64,000 nt of DNA, taken from positions 186,001 through 250,000 of the forward strand of contig NZ_JAJMLW010000001.1 in NCBI RefSeq assembly GCF_022669055.1, in the 5' to 3' direction. Source of the stretch: Adlercreutzia faecimuris (lineage in GTDB: Bacteria > Actinomycetota > Coriobacteriia > Coriobacteriales > Eggerthellaceae). How positions within the stretch are numbered: position 1 is the first letter of the stretch; the number at the start of each line of letters is the position of its first letter. The notes beneath the pieces were generated by a model. It searched no databases and was not told the origin of the DNA. It saw nothing but the letters and a program-made list of their open reading frames with translations. A program made the translations under genes and the position numbers. Shown one piece after another: positions 41,901-53,900 of the stretch.

Positions 41901-44900
41901 GCACGCCGCGCTGGTCGCGGATGGTCTTCTTCCACAGGCCGTCGTAGGTGTAGTCGCTCTCGTACCACCACTCATGGGCGTCGCGGCCGCTCAGGTACTG
42001 GCGCTGCGACTCGTAGGAGGCGGTGGTGCCCCACGGGTTGCTCGGGATGGAGGGGGCGTCGTCGGACGCGATCATCTGCGACGACGTGGCCAGCCACGCC
42101 TTCTGCAGGTGGACGCGGGTCTGCGACCAGATGAGCGGCGTGTCCGACCCCCACTGCGTGGCCAGGCCGATGGGATTGCCGTCATCGTCCTTCTGGGGCG
42201 CCTTGTTGCCCGCCCACGTGCGACGGATGGTGACGAAGTTGTCGTAGTCGCGCCAGTAGCTGAAGCGGTAGTCGTAGCGCGAGTCGGTGCGCTCGTTGAC
42301 GCGCACCACGTTGTCGTTCCACCCCGACCCGTGGCCGTTCACCAGGTAGCGCGTGGTCGGCAGCGCGTTCTTATGGAGCGCCGCCTGGCTCGCCGCGCTG
42401 AAGGGGCGCTTGGGCGTGTAGCGGGTCCACTGCACGTAGTTCTGCGTCTTGACGTCGGTGTCAAGGAACGTGCCGCGGAACCCGTCCTGGCCATATAGGG
42501 TGTTGGGCTGGCTGTTGTAGTTGTAGTTGTAGTTGTAGTCGGCGTTCTGGTTGGTGGCCTCGCCGGGGATGAAGGTGAGCGAGCCGTCCCACATCTCCCA
42601 GCGGTCGGTGTTCTTGGGCTTGTCCGCCGTGAAGGCCGACTCGTGCAGCAGCGAGTCCATGTCCATGAGCACGCTGCCGTTGTTCACGTAGCTGGCTCCC
42701 ACGCCGGGGCGCGACGCGCCGAAGCTGCCGCCGGACAGCGGGTTGACGTAGACGCGGCCGGTGCAGTAGTTCATATAGCCGGTGTTGCCGTTGGAATGCC
42801 AGTACTCGCCGATGCGCGGGAAGTAGGCGGGCTCCTTGCCCGTGGTGGTGGAGGCGTAGGTGCGGGCGTTGTCGCCGTAGACCTGGGGCAGACCGTCGAT
42901 GGCCGCGGTCACGTCGAACCACAGCTCGATGGTGTCGCCCACCTCGACGCACACGTTGCCGGGCTCCACCAGGTCGACCGGCGATATCTCGGCGCGGTTG
43001 TCCGGCACCACCGAGCCGGGCTCGGACGCGTTGGGGTCGGGCACCCACTCGATGCGGAACAGGGCGAACCGGGTGTTCTCGGTGGCGCCCGCGGTCGTGG
43101 GATTCAGGTCGTTGAACGGCTTGCCACCCATGTCGCGCGTGCTGTAGCCCACGGCGGAGTTGTTGTAGTTCATCATGCCGCCGTAGTCGCGGGCCGTCTC
43201 GGGCGCATCCTCCTCGGCCACGCGGGTGATCTGCATCTTCATGCCGTTCAGGCGCTTGGCCTTCACGTCAGACCCGTAGATGTCGTACCAGCGGATGTTG
43301 GTCTGCAGGCGGCTGGCCAGGTAGTCGGCGTCGATCTCCTTGCCGTCGGCCGTCTTCAGGTAGTCGAGCGGTATGCGCTCGTAGAAGACGGGGTTGTACA
43401 GCTCGCCTTCCACGTCCATGTAGGAGTTGGTGTTGCGCGGCACGTTCCACAGGGTGTCCTTGTACCAGAACTTCTCCCCGGGGATGTAGCCGGTCTTCTG
43501 GGCGGCGTTCCAGCTCTTGGCGCCCGTGCCCTTGGCCTGGGCCTCGGTCTGGAACACCTGGTTCTGGAACCGGATGACGGGCGTGCGGCGGTACACCGTG
43601 AAGTCGGTGGCCTTGCCGCTGTCCTGCTTGGTCTGGAGCACGCTCTTGGCCACGCCCTCCTCCGTCTTCTGGAAGTGGTCGATGGCAGGGTCGGTCAGGA
43701 TGAGGCCGCCGGCCTGGCCGGGAGCGGTCTCGCGGTAGAAGTCCAGCTGGGTCTTCTCGGCATGGCGATGGGTGTAGCCCAGGTCGACGGGGATCTTCTG
43801 ACCCATCCACCACTCGTAGAGCTCGCCGGAGCCGTTGCGGTGGTCCTGATAGCGGGCGACGCCCACCAGGGCCACGTCGTCCAGGTGATACGGCGTCATG
43901 CCGTCGTTGGACATGGTGGCGGGCAGGTCGTAGTAGGTCCAGCGCACCTGGGTGACGTAGCGGAACTTGTTGGAGTTCTTGTAGTAGCCCTCATCGGCCA
44001 CGGTGGGCACGCGGTCGGGCTGCTTGGCCAGGGCGTCCAGCTCGTCGATGGTGATCCACTTGCCACTGTAGGTGCCGTCGGCGTTCTTGATGGCGCGGGT
44101 GTCCCAATACTCGATGAGGATGGGATCGCGGTCGCCCAGGGTCTCGGGCTGGCTGACGGACTCCTTGCTCAGGTCCTCCTTCACGGCCTTCTTCTGGAAC
44201 TTGGCGATGAAGAGGGTGTCGATGCACAGCCCCGTGTCGTCCTTCTGGATCCAGGACTGGGCCTCCCACGCGGTGAGCGTGAGGCCGGCGCCGTCGATCT
44301 TCTTGTCCACCTGCTGCGCCTGGATGACGCCGTTGGCATCGGGCACGTACTCGGTGGTGCGCACGAACCAGCCGACGAACTCGAAGCCGGCGTTGGGCGT
44401 GGCCGTGGAGCCGGTGACGTCGACGGTGCTGGTGGCGTCCAGCGGGCCGTTGACCGTGGTGTCCACGGTGCCGTCGACGGCGGTATAGGTGACGGTGTAG
44501 GGGTTGAGGTCCTCGTCGGGGTCGCTGGCGCCCTTCTCGGCGAACTTGCACACCAGGGTCAGGTCGGCGTACAGGCCGTTGGCGTCCTTGCCCTTCTCCA
44601 GCTGGGCGACCACCAGGTCCTTGGTGAGGGACGCGCGGGCACCGGGGATGGGCTCGTCGTGCGGAACGCGGACGGTCTCGTAGACCTGGTTGCCGTTCTC
44701 GTCCTTCTTGTCCTGCATCTTGGGCTCGGTGACCGGGTCGCCGTTCTCGTCCTTGACGGGGTTGCCCTCGTTGTCGAGCACGGGCACCATGACCGGCTGC
44801 AGGACGGGGTTGCCGTCCTCGTCGACGACCAGGTGGGTCTCCGGCTTGGTGATGGGGTTGCCGAAGTCGTCGTACATCTGGTAGCCGTCCTCGTCGAGCA

Positions 44901-47900
44901 CGGGCACCTGCACGGTCTCGTACTTCTCCTCCATCACCGGCTCCTGCGCCTTCTGCTGCTCCTCGACGTAGGTGCGCACGAACCAGCCGGCGAACTTGTA
45001 GCCGGTGCCGGGCAGGGCCACCGATCCGGTGACGCCGTCGGTGCTGAGCACCTGCAGGTTGGCGTTGGCGGCCGTCTCCACGTCGCCGTTCTCATCGGCC
45101 AGGTAGGTGACGGTGTAGGTGCGCGAGCCCTCGGGCTGGAACTTGGCGATGAGCACGGTGTCCTCGTAGAGGCCGTCGGCGTCCTTGGCCAGGACGGCGC
45201 GCACCTCGTCGGCGGTGAGCGTCGTGTTCTCGCTGATCTTGGTGTCGGTGTAGGTAGGCGCGTCGCCGTCGGCCCGGGCGGCGCGGGCGGCGCGGGCGGC
45301 GGCCGGCTCGTCGAAGACGCGCAGGAACCAGCCGACGAACTCGTAGCCCGGCTTGGCCGCGGCGGTCGAGCCGGTCACCTTGGCGGTGCTCAGCTGCTGG
45401 TCGGTGTTCGCGGTCGTCGACACGCTGCCGCCCGTGGTGGGGTTGTAGGCCACCGTGTAGGTGAGCGCCGGGTTCGGCTTGAACTTGGCGGTGAAGGTGG
45501 TGTCCACGTAGACGGTCTCGCCCGGATGCTCCACGTCGTCCACCACGGTGACGATGTGGGTCTTCTCGGTGCCGTCCTCGTTGAGCTGCGGGATCTTGAC
45601 GGTCTCCATGACCGGGTTGCCCTCGCCGTCGAGCACGGGCACCTGGATGATCTCCATCACCGGGTTGCCCTCGTCGTCGAGCACAGGCTCCATCACCGGG
45701 TTGCCCTCGTCGTCGAAGACGGGCTCCATCACCTGGTTGCCCTCGTCGTCGAGGACGGGATCGCCGTTATCGTCCACCTTGGGCTCGGTGGACTGGACCA
45801 TCTTGGGGTTGGATACCTCCTCGGTCTTCGGGCGGGTCACCTCGTCGTAGATGACCTGCTCCTCCTGGCGGGTGATGTGCTCCACCCAGCCGATCTTGTT
45901 GAGCGACTTGGCGGCCAGCGCAGCCGAGAGCTCGGGGTCGGTGCCGATGCGCGTCTCGGTGACGGTGCCGTCGGCGGCCTTCAGGTTGACGTACCAGCCG
46001 TCGAAGGCGTAGCCGGGCTTGCCCTGGGCCTTGGCGCCGGTGACGCCGTCGGTGATGAGGGCCACGATGCCGGCGTTGGTGGCGCTGGCTCCCCACGACC
46101 CGGCGCCCTGCTCCTCGCCGTCCTCGCCCGGGGTGCCCAGGGTGCGCACCTCGCCGTTGCCGTCGGATGCGTAGGTGACGGTGTAGCGCTGGGTGGTCTT
46201 GGGGCTGAACTTGGCCACGAAGGTCACGTCCGCCTCCAGCTGGCAGCCCTGCTCCTCCTCGGTGAACAGGCCGGTGATGGTCTCGCGCGTGAGGGTCGGG
46301 TCGGTGGTGACCTCCTCCTCGGTGGTGCTGCCGTCCTCGGCGGTGGTCACCAGGAACCAGCCGTCGCACTGGTAGCCCTCGGCCGGCTGCGCGTTGGCGC
46401 CGGTGATGGCCGAGCCGTCGCGCGGCACCTTGAGATTGGCCGCGCTCTTGCCCCACTCGCCGGGCTGGACGGTGGTGGCGGAATCGCCCTCGCCCACCGT
46501 GTAGCCGGCGGTGCGCACCTGGCCCTCGCCGCTGGCGGCGTAGGCCACGGTGAACTTGCGCTGCGACTCGTCGACGAACTTGGCGACGAAGGTGGCGTCG
46601 GTGTAGAGCCCCTCGTCGTTCACGAACCGCTCGTCGAGCACCTCGATGACCTCGGCGGCGGTCAGCTGGAGGCCCTCAGTCACCAGAACGTCCACCACCT
46701 CGCCGGAATCGCCGCGGGTGCGGACGTACCAGCCGTCGAAGATGAAGCCGTCCTTCGCGGAGGCGGTCGAGCCGGTCACCCGGTCGGTGCCGAGCGCCTG
46801 CATGGCGATGTCGCCCTCGTTGGTGATGGCGCCCTGGTCCTTGTCGGAGACCTCGTAGGTGACGGAGTACTTGCGCTTGTCGTCGGGCACGAACTTGGCC
46901 ACGAAGGTGGTGTCGTCGTAGATGGTGGCCGACCCAGTGCTCGGCGGGGTGGTCCCGCCGGAGCTGCCGCCGTCGCTGGAATCGCTGCCGGAATCGCCGC
47001 TGCCCGCGTCGCCGGAGCTGTCGCCGCTGTCCGCGCCGGGGCCGGGCTGGGCCGGCTTCTCGGTGTCGACGGCGGCCTTGGTGTTGAGGTTGGCCGCGAT
47101 GAGCGCCGCGGTCAGCTCGGGCAGGGCGCCCTCGATCTTGGTGTCGGTGAAGGTGCCGTCATCGTTCTTGACGCGCTTGTACCAGCCCTCGAAAGCGTAG
47201 CCGGGCTTGGCCTCGGCCTTGGCGCCCTTGATGTCACCCTCGGCGTAGGCCGAGTTGGCCGGCAGCTTGCCCGCCATGGACGCGTCGGTGCCCGGGTCGA
47301 CGTCGGGGTCGACCGTGCCGCCGGAGCCCGCCAGGTAGCTCACCTGGTAGGTGGGCACGGTGGAGGGCGGCACGTCCACGCTTCCGCCGCCGATGCCGCC
47401 GCCGGCCGTACCGATGGAGCTCACGACGTCGTTCAGCACGCTGTCGCGGCTGAGCAGGTTCAGGCTCGGCGGGATGTTGGTCGGGTAGCGCAGGTTGATC
47501 ATCTTGCCCTGGTCGGGGCCGGCAGCCGTGATGCGCTGCACGGCGTTCGTGCCGTTGGCCAGCTTGGGCGTGTCGGTCAGCTCGAACACCTGCCGCCCGC
47601 TGCCGTACTGGTCGAGCAGGCTCACCGTCACCGTCAGGTCGGTGGTGTGGTAGGTCGGGTTCATGATGTTCTGGATGGTCAGCTGCGCCGTGTCGCCGTC
47701 CGCGCGCGGACGGGAATGCAGCAGCGTGGCCGGATCCTGGCCGGTGTAGGCCATGGTGATCGTCGGGTCGTTGTAGCGGTCGGCGCCGCCGCGCGGTCGG
47801 TCGGCCCGGTGGTTGTAGAACCGCACGTAGTTGTACACGCGCGAGCCGAACTGGCTGTGCACGCCGTCGGTGGTGTACAGGCCGCGCTGGTGCGCCGTGG

Positions 47901-50900
47901 TGTACCACGCGTTCGCCCCGTTGTTGATGGTGCGCAGGCCCGTATCGTTGGAGTAGCCCCACACGTCGTGGTTGTTGTCGCCGCCGCCAGGCACGATGTA
48001 CTGCAGGTAGCCGTGCATGGGCGCGCTGGCCGCGTAGAAGTCGGCCCGCAGGGCCACGTCGCGGTAGGACGGCACGTCGCCGGCGTTGTTGAAGCGGCCC
48101 GTGTTGTTCTCGGACTCGTGGTAGACGTCGGTACCGCGCTCGCCCGTCAGCTGGGTGATGATGCGGATGGCCACGTACTCGCCGGGGGCCACCTGGCGGT
48201 CGGCCTGCGGGGTCATGACGTCCTCGAACATCGGCTGGCCCTGATCGTTAAGAACCGGGTTATTGTCAGCGTCGAGCAGCGGCTGCTTCTCCCACTTGTC
48301 GCGGCCCAGCTTGATCATGAGCACGCGGTTCTGGGCGTAGGACTCCACGCCGTTGAGCAGCGACAGGTCCACCTGCTGGGGCGCGTCGCGCAGCGCCGCC
48401 AGGCTCGTGTCGCCGATCTCGGCGGTGACGGGCAGGCCGGTGGTGTTGTCGGCCACCCAGGTGCCGTCGGCCTGCTTGACCTTCTGCACCTCCCAGCCGA
48501 CGATGCGCTGGCCCGCCTCCACCTGGAAGCGGGCGTCCACCGACTCCAGGGGCACGTCGTACTTGCTGCCCGCGCTCGCCGCCTTGTTGCCCACGCGCAC
48601 CACGTATTCCACGTAGTCGCCGGCGTACAGGCCGCCGTCGGGGATGTTGGCGCCCTTGGCCGCCGACTCGGGGCTGTAGGACACGGGCGACTCGATGTCG
48701 TTGTTCGAGTTGTCGTAGCCGAAGATGGTGGTCGTCGCCCCGTTGAGCGTCACCTGCTTGCCGCGGATACTGGACGTCTCCAGCTGCGCCAGGCGGTGCC
48801 ACAGGATGTTGTCGGCGTAGGGGTCGTGGTGGAACCCGTCGTTGCCGGACTGCACGTAGGTGCGGTCGTTCACGGCGCAGTGGTTGGGGTCGCGCGTCTG
48901 GGTGCTGGCGACGGTCAGGGTCTCGCGGCAGTTGATGTCGGGGTAGGCCATGCCCTGCTTGTTGCCCGTGGGCGTGGCGAACTCGTTCCAGTTGCCCGCA
49001 GTCAGGTTGGCGTAGGTGGTCTCCTGGGCGGTCAGGAAGTCGTCGAGCGTGCGGTCGACGTACACGCCGTCGTAGGCGAAGGCGTAGTTGTACGGGTCGG
49101 ACGCGCTGGTGGTCCGGTTGCCCGACAGGTACTGGCCCGAGTCGAGCATGGTCTGGGGCGTCTTGCGGTGCGCCGTCGGCGAGTAGTAGTCGATGTACAG
49201 GTCGCTGATGCGGCTGTTGATGTAGGTGCGGTTGACCGTGGTCAGGTCGGCCGCGTAGCCGGGGATGAGGTTGGTCTTCTGCACGGCGGTGTAGGTGACC
49301 GGGCGGATGCCGTCGGCGCCGTTGCTCGCGTACCACAGGTTGAACTGCTCGCGCAGGTACTTCTCCAGGTCCACCTCGTAGCAGTTGGCGTAGGTGCCGC
49401 TGGAAAGCGGCGCGGCCGACACGATGCCCATGCCCTGGAGCGTGGGCCAGTCGACGGCGATGGTCTTGCCGTTGTAGACGAAGGTGAACTTGCGCACGGC
49501 CAGCCACAGCGGGTTGCCGTCAGCGTCCTTGGCGCAGCTGGCGTCGGTGGGCACCAGCTCCTTGGGCACGTACACCTTCTGCAGGCGGAAGTCGCCCGAC
49601 GTGGTGGCGCGCAGCGTCACCTGGTTGATGTGGGACACGCGGCCGTCGTTGTCGGGGTCGGGGTCGCTCGGCCAGCGGTCCTTGATGTTCCAGAAGCGCG
49701 CCTCGAAGGAGTCGTAGGCCGGCGAGGGGTTGTCGCTGGCCGCGAAGTAGGGCATCGACCCCTGCGAGCTGTTGTTGCCGCGGCGCTGGATGCTGAAGTT
49801 GTAGCCGTAGGGGATGAGGTAGCCCAGCAGGAAGGCGTTGTCGGTGTTGACGAAGTCGTCCGAGGTGTTGGACGTGTTAAGCCCGTCGGTGCCGTGCCAG
49901 TACTCCTGCTTGCCGGCGCCCAGCTCGGTGCCGTAGCGGCGGGTGAAGGTCTGCGACGTGTTGTTGGCGTCGGAGTTCACCGTGGGGGTCTGGTTCACGT
50001 AGGCGTAGGGTCGCCCGTAGACGCGCACGTCGGCGTTGCCGCGGTCCATGTTGTCCTGGGCGCCGTGCTTGCGCCCCACCTCCTGGGAATGGTCACCCGC
50101 GCCGCCGAAGTTCTGCAGCACGATGTCGTAGCTGTCGACGAACTCCTCGGCGCCCAGGGACAGCTTGTAGCAGTTGCCGCTGTCCACGGCCTGGCCGAAG
50201 TCGTCGGTCTTGCCGCCGCTCTTCTCCGGCACGTCCTCCTTGATGTTGCCGGCCTTCGGGCGGTCGAAGTAGATGTAGACGCCCCTGTTGGCGGCCACGG
50301 CCGCGTCCACGCCCAGGTCGGCCCGGCTCACCGTGACCGAGCGCGTACCGATGACGGCGCCGGCGGCGTCGTACTGCTCCAGGCGGAAGATGATCTCCTT
50401 CACGTGGGGCAGGATGTTCTCGTAGTTGGCCTTGTCCCTGCCGAGGATCTGCATGCCGGTGGACAGGAAGCCGTAGTAGTCCATCTCGGCGTCGGGCCGG
50501 CACACGGGCATGACGTCGCGCAGCACCGCCTCGTCGGTGAACGAGAGCTTGTTGCTCCACTGGTTGTACTGGGCCGATCCGTAGTGGCGCTGGAACGACA
50601 CCGAGAAGTACTGGTCGCTGCCGAAGCGCACCGCGTTGGGACGCACGCCGCCGGCGATGCCGTCGCGGCCGTTCTCCAGCGAGCTCCAGTGGCCCTTGCG
50701 CGTGTAGGCGCCGGCCTCCACCACCACCGCGCGGGCGCGCGTCCACAGGTGGCGCATCTTGTAGGGGACGTGCCCGTGGTGGCCGCTCGGCACGTAGTCC
50801 TGGTACGACCAGTTCGACCGGTAGTTCTGGGTGGCGTTGCGGTCGCCCGAGTCGTAGCGCACCTGGGCCTTGTGGTAGGGGCGCGTGGCGCTGTTGCCGT

Positions 50901-53900
50901 TGCCCGAGGCGTCGGCCGCCTGGGTGTTGCCGATGCGCATCTTCACGTTGGTGGTGGAGTAGATCTCGCCCTTCACCTTGAAGAAGCGGCCCGTCACCTC
51001 GAAGGCGTCGTAGTTGGGGTTGTTCCACTGGTACCAGGTGCCGAAGTCCACCTGGTTGGCCACGTTCTTGTTGGCATCGGTGTACTGGTTCTGGTTGATG
51101 GACACGTTGTAGACGATCTTGGTCACGCGGTCGTTCGCCGCCGGGTCGGACGAGTTCCAGTAGCCGGAGTAGGCGTCCTTGAAGAACTTCGTCTCGTCGT
51201 TGGTGTCGAAGTCGGCCACGTGCTTGCCGCTGGCGTCCTTGGCCAGCAGGTTCAGGCGGAAGTACTTCTGGCCGTCCGTGCCCGTGCCGCGGGCGTTATG
51301 GCGATGGGCCTGGATGGCGGCCTTGTCCACCACGAAGGACGAGCCGTCGGCGTAGTAGACGGTGATGGAGTTGAGGTAGGGCACCGCGGCGTCGCGCACG
51401 CGCACGTAGTAGGCGTCGAAGGCGTCGCTCGGGATGGTCTGCTCGAAGTCGAGCACGGCCGCCGTGTTGTAGGTGCGCCCGTCGATGGTGCTCACGTGGT
51501 TGCCGGCACGGCCCTCGGAGCACCAGTAGTTGCTGCCGGCGTACTGGCCGTGGTCGCGGCACCACTGGTCGTAGTGGCACGCCTTCTCGATGCCGTTCGT
51601 TCCCCTCAGCTGGCGGAAGTCCAGCGTGTAGGATCCGAGCGCCTTGTAGCCCAGCTCCAGCTGCTGATCGATCTCGGTGCCGCCCCAACCCCAGTAGCTG
51701 TTCCAGTAGTCGTGGTCCTCGTCGAAGGCGTAGGACCACTGCTGGTAGGCGCGGTTCTCATCGCTCTCGTCGTTGTAGGCCACGCGCGTGTTGGCGTCGA
51801 AGAACATCTTCGACATGCGGATCTCGGTGCGGTCGTTGCGCTTCACCTGATAGTAGTAGTTGTCGTCCACCTGGGCGTTCTGGCGGATGTTGTTCAGGTA
51901 CACCGTGGTGCGGGCGTCGATGCCGTTGATGGTCTCGCCCAGGTTGCGGTCGCTGAAGCCCTCGAAGTAGATGCGCTGCACGTTCGCGCCGCCGGAGGCC
52001 TGGTAGGTGCGGCGCTCCATCTCGCGCCAGTCGAGCAACTTGACGAAGGTGAGCTCGTCGATGCCCAGGTCGATGATCTGCTTCTCGGTCAGCACGAAGC
52101 TGCCGTCGGCCTCCAGCGGGAAGGTGGTCGAGCCGCTCTTGAAGCCCAGCAGGTCGCCGGTGGTGGCGTCCACCTGGGCCTCGAGCGTGGCCTTGAGCGA
52201 CGCCGCGCCCTCGGACGAGCGCGCGCCCGTCAGCTGGATCTTGCCCGGCGTCCCCCACTGCTCGAGGTACTGGGCCGTGATGGTCATCTTGGTGGTGTGG
52301 AAGCCGGTCCACGCCGTGGTGGGCGCCACCGTCGGATTGGAGCCCGGCGGCGTGACGATGCCGCTCTCGCGGTACAGGCCCAGGTACAGGTCGACGTCGG
52401 CGCCGTCGATGGTGTTGTAGGCGTGGCTGTTCTCGAACTGCGCCCACAGCAGCAGGTCGCGGTCGTAGGGAGCCGATATGCGGGTGATGTTGCCGTCGCT
52501 CGTGGCGCTGCTGCTGTAGGCGCCCTCGCCCATGTCCACGTACCGGCCGTGGGTGGTCACGTCGAGCGCCGGGCGGCCCGTCAGCAGGCTCGGATCCTGG
52601 CGCGTGGCCCGCGCGACGTAGTTGCCGCCGGGGAACCCGGTGCCCGTCTGCGCCGCACCCATGACGCCGTCCATGTGGACGGTGGTGTTGTAGTTGGAGT
52701 ACCAGGTGGTCTGGCCCTTGAAGTCCACCTCCATCAGCTTGTTGAAGTAGGACGGGTCGAGCACGTCGTAGCTGACGGTCACCTTGCGCAGGTACTTGGT
52801 CGCGTGCGCGGTGAACTCGGCGCCGGCCGTCTGGGTGGCGTCGGTGTGCACGGGAATCTTGTAGCTGCCGTTGGGCTGCTTGTACTTCTGCAGGTCGGCC
52901 AGGGTCAGCTTGACGTCCGGGGTGGCGGGCGCCGCGCCGGTGACGGAGTCGGCGAAGAAGAAGTTGACGGTCTTCAGCGTCGACTCGCCCTGGCGCGAGG
53001 CGCCGGCGGCGTTGGGCAGCTCATCCCAGTAGTGGCCCGACTCCCCCACCGCCGCGTTCAGCGTGACCTCCTTGGTGAGGAACCCGTACACCTCACCCGG
53101 GTTCGCCACGGACAGCTTGTTGGACACCGACGTCAGGTCGAAGGTGAGGGCGTTGTAGTCCGACCTCGACAGCGTGTTGTTCTTCACGCGGAAGTGGTAG
53201 CCCGAGCCGTCGGCGTTGTGGACGACCTCCACCGGGTCGCCCGTGGCGGCGTTCATGAGCGGGGAGGTGTGGCCCGGCGCCGTGTAGGCGTCACGGTAGG
53301 CCCAGGCGTCCGACCACCAGTCGAACCAGCCGATGTAGCTGCGCCAGCTGGTGGACCGGCCGATAGTGTGGTTACCGTTCGCGTCGTTGTAGCGCCGGTC
53401 CAGCGGGCCAAACGAGCAGGCGCCCGTGGTGTAGCGGTACTGGTACATGGGGTCGGGCGGCACGTAGTGGCGGGAGCTGCCCGATCCGGTCCAGTAGCCG
53501 TTGGCGTTGTTCATGGCCGCGCCGTGGGTCTCCATCATGCCGTAGATGGTGGCGGTCATGGTGTTGGCGCCCACGACCCACTCGTTGAGGGTCTTGTAGC
53601 GCAGCTGCACCGTCTTCACGCCGACGTTGACCACGTCGCCGGTGGTCGGGTCCTTCACCTTGAAGGGCAGCGTGAGGGTGCCGCCGCTGATGAAGGGCAC
53701 CAGGTCTGCCATGGTCAGGCTCATCACCTTGGCGTTCGTGTAGTCGTACACGTCGATGCCGTGGAGCGTGCCCGAGGTGTGCACCCACTCGCCCTTGGCG
53801 TTCTGGCTAAAGCCGGCGATGACCAGCTCGCGCCCGACGAAGCCGCGGAACTCGCCGCGGTTCTTGTCCGTGTCGGCGGATATCTCGTTGATGTTCAGGT

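Noticed and set aside
28048-42498. Very long plus-strand open frames (28048-42498, 42643-56313, 4049-13876, 473-4024 and 14993-17266)
   Set aside because: They lie exactly antisense to the giant genes, in the frame where stops would need TTA, CTA or TCA codons on the coding strand, which are rare in high-GC genes. Their His/Val/Arg/Gly-rich sequence has no domains and they have no signals of their own.
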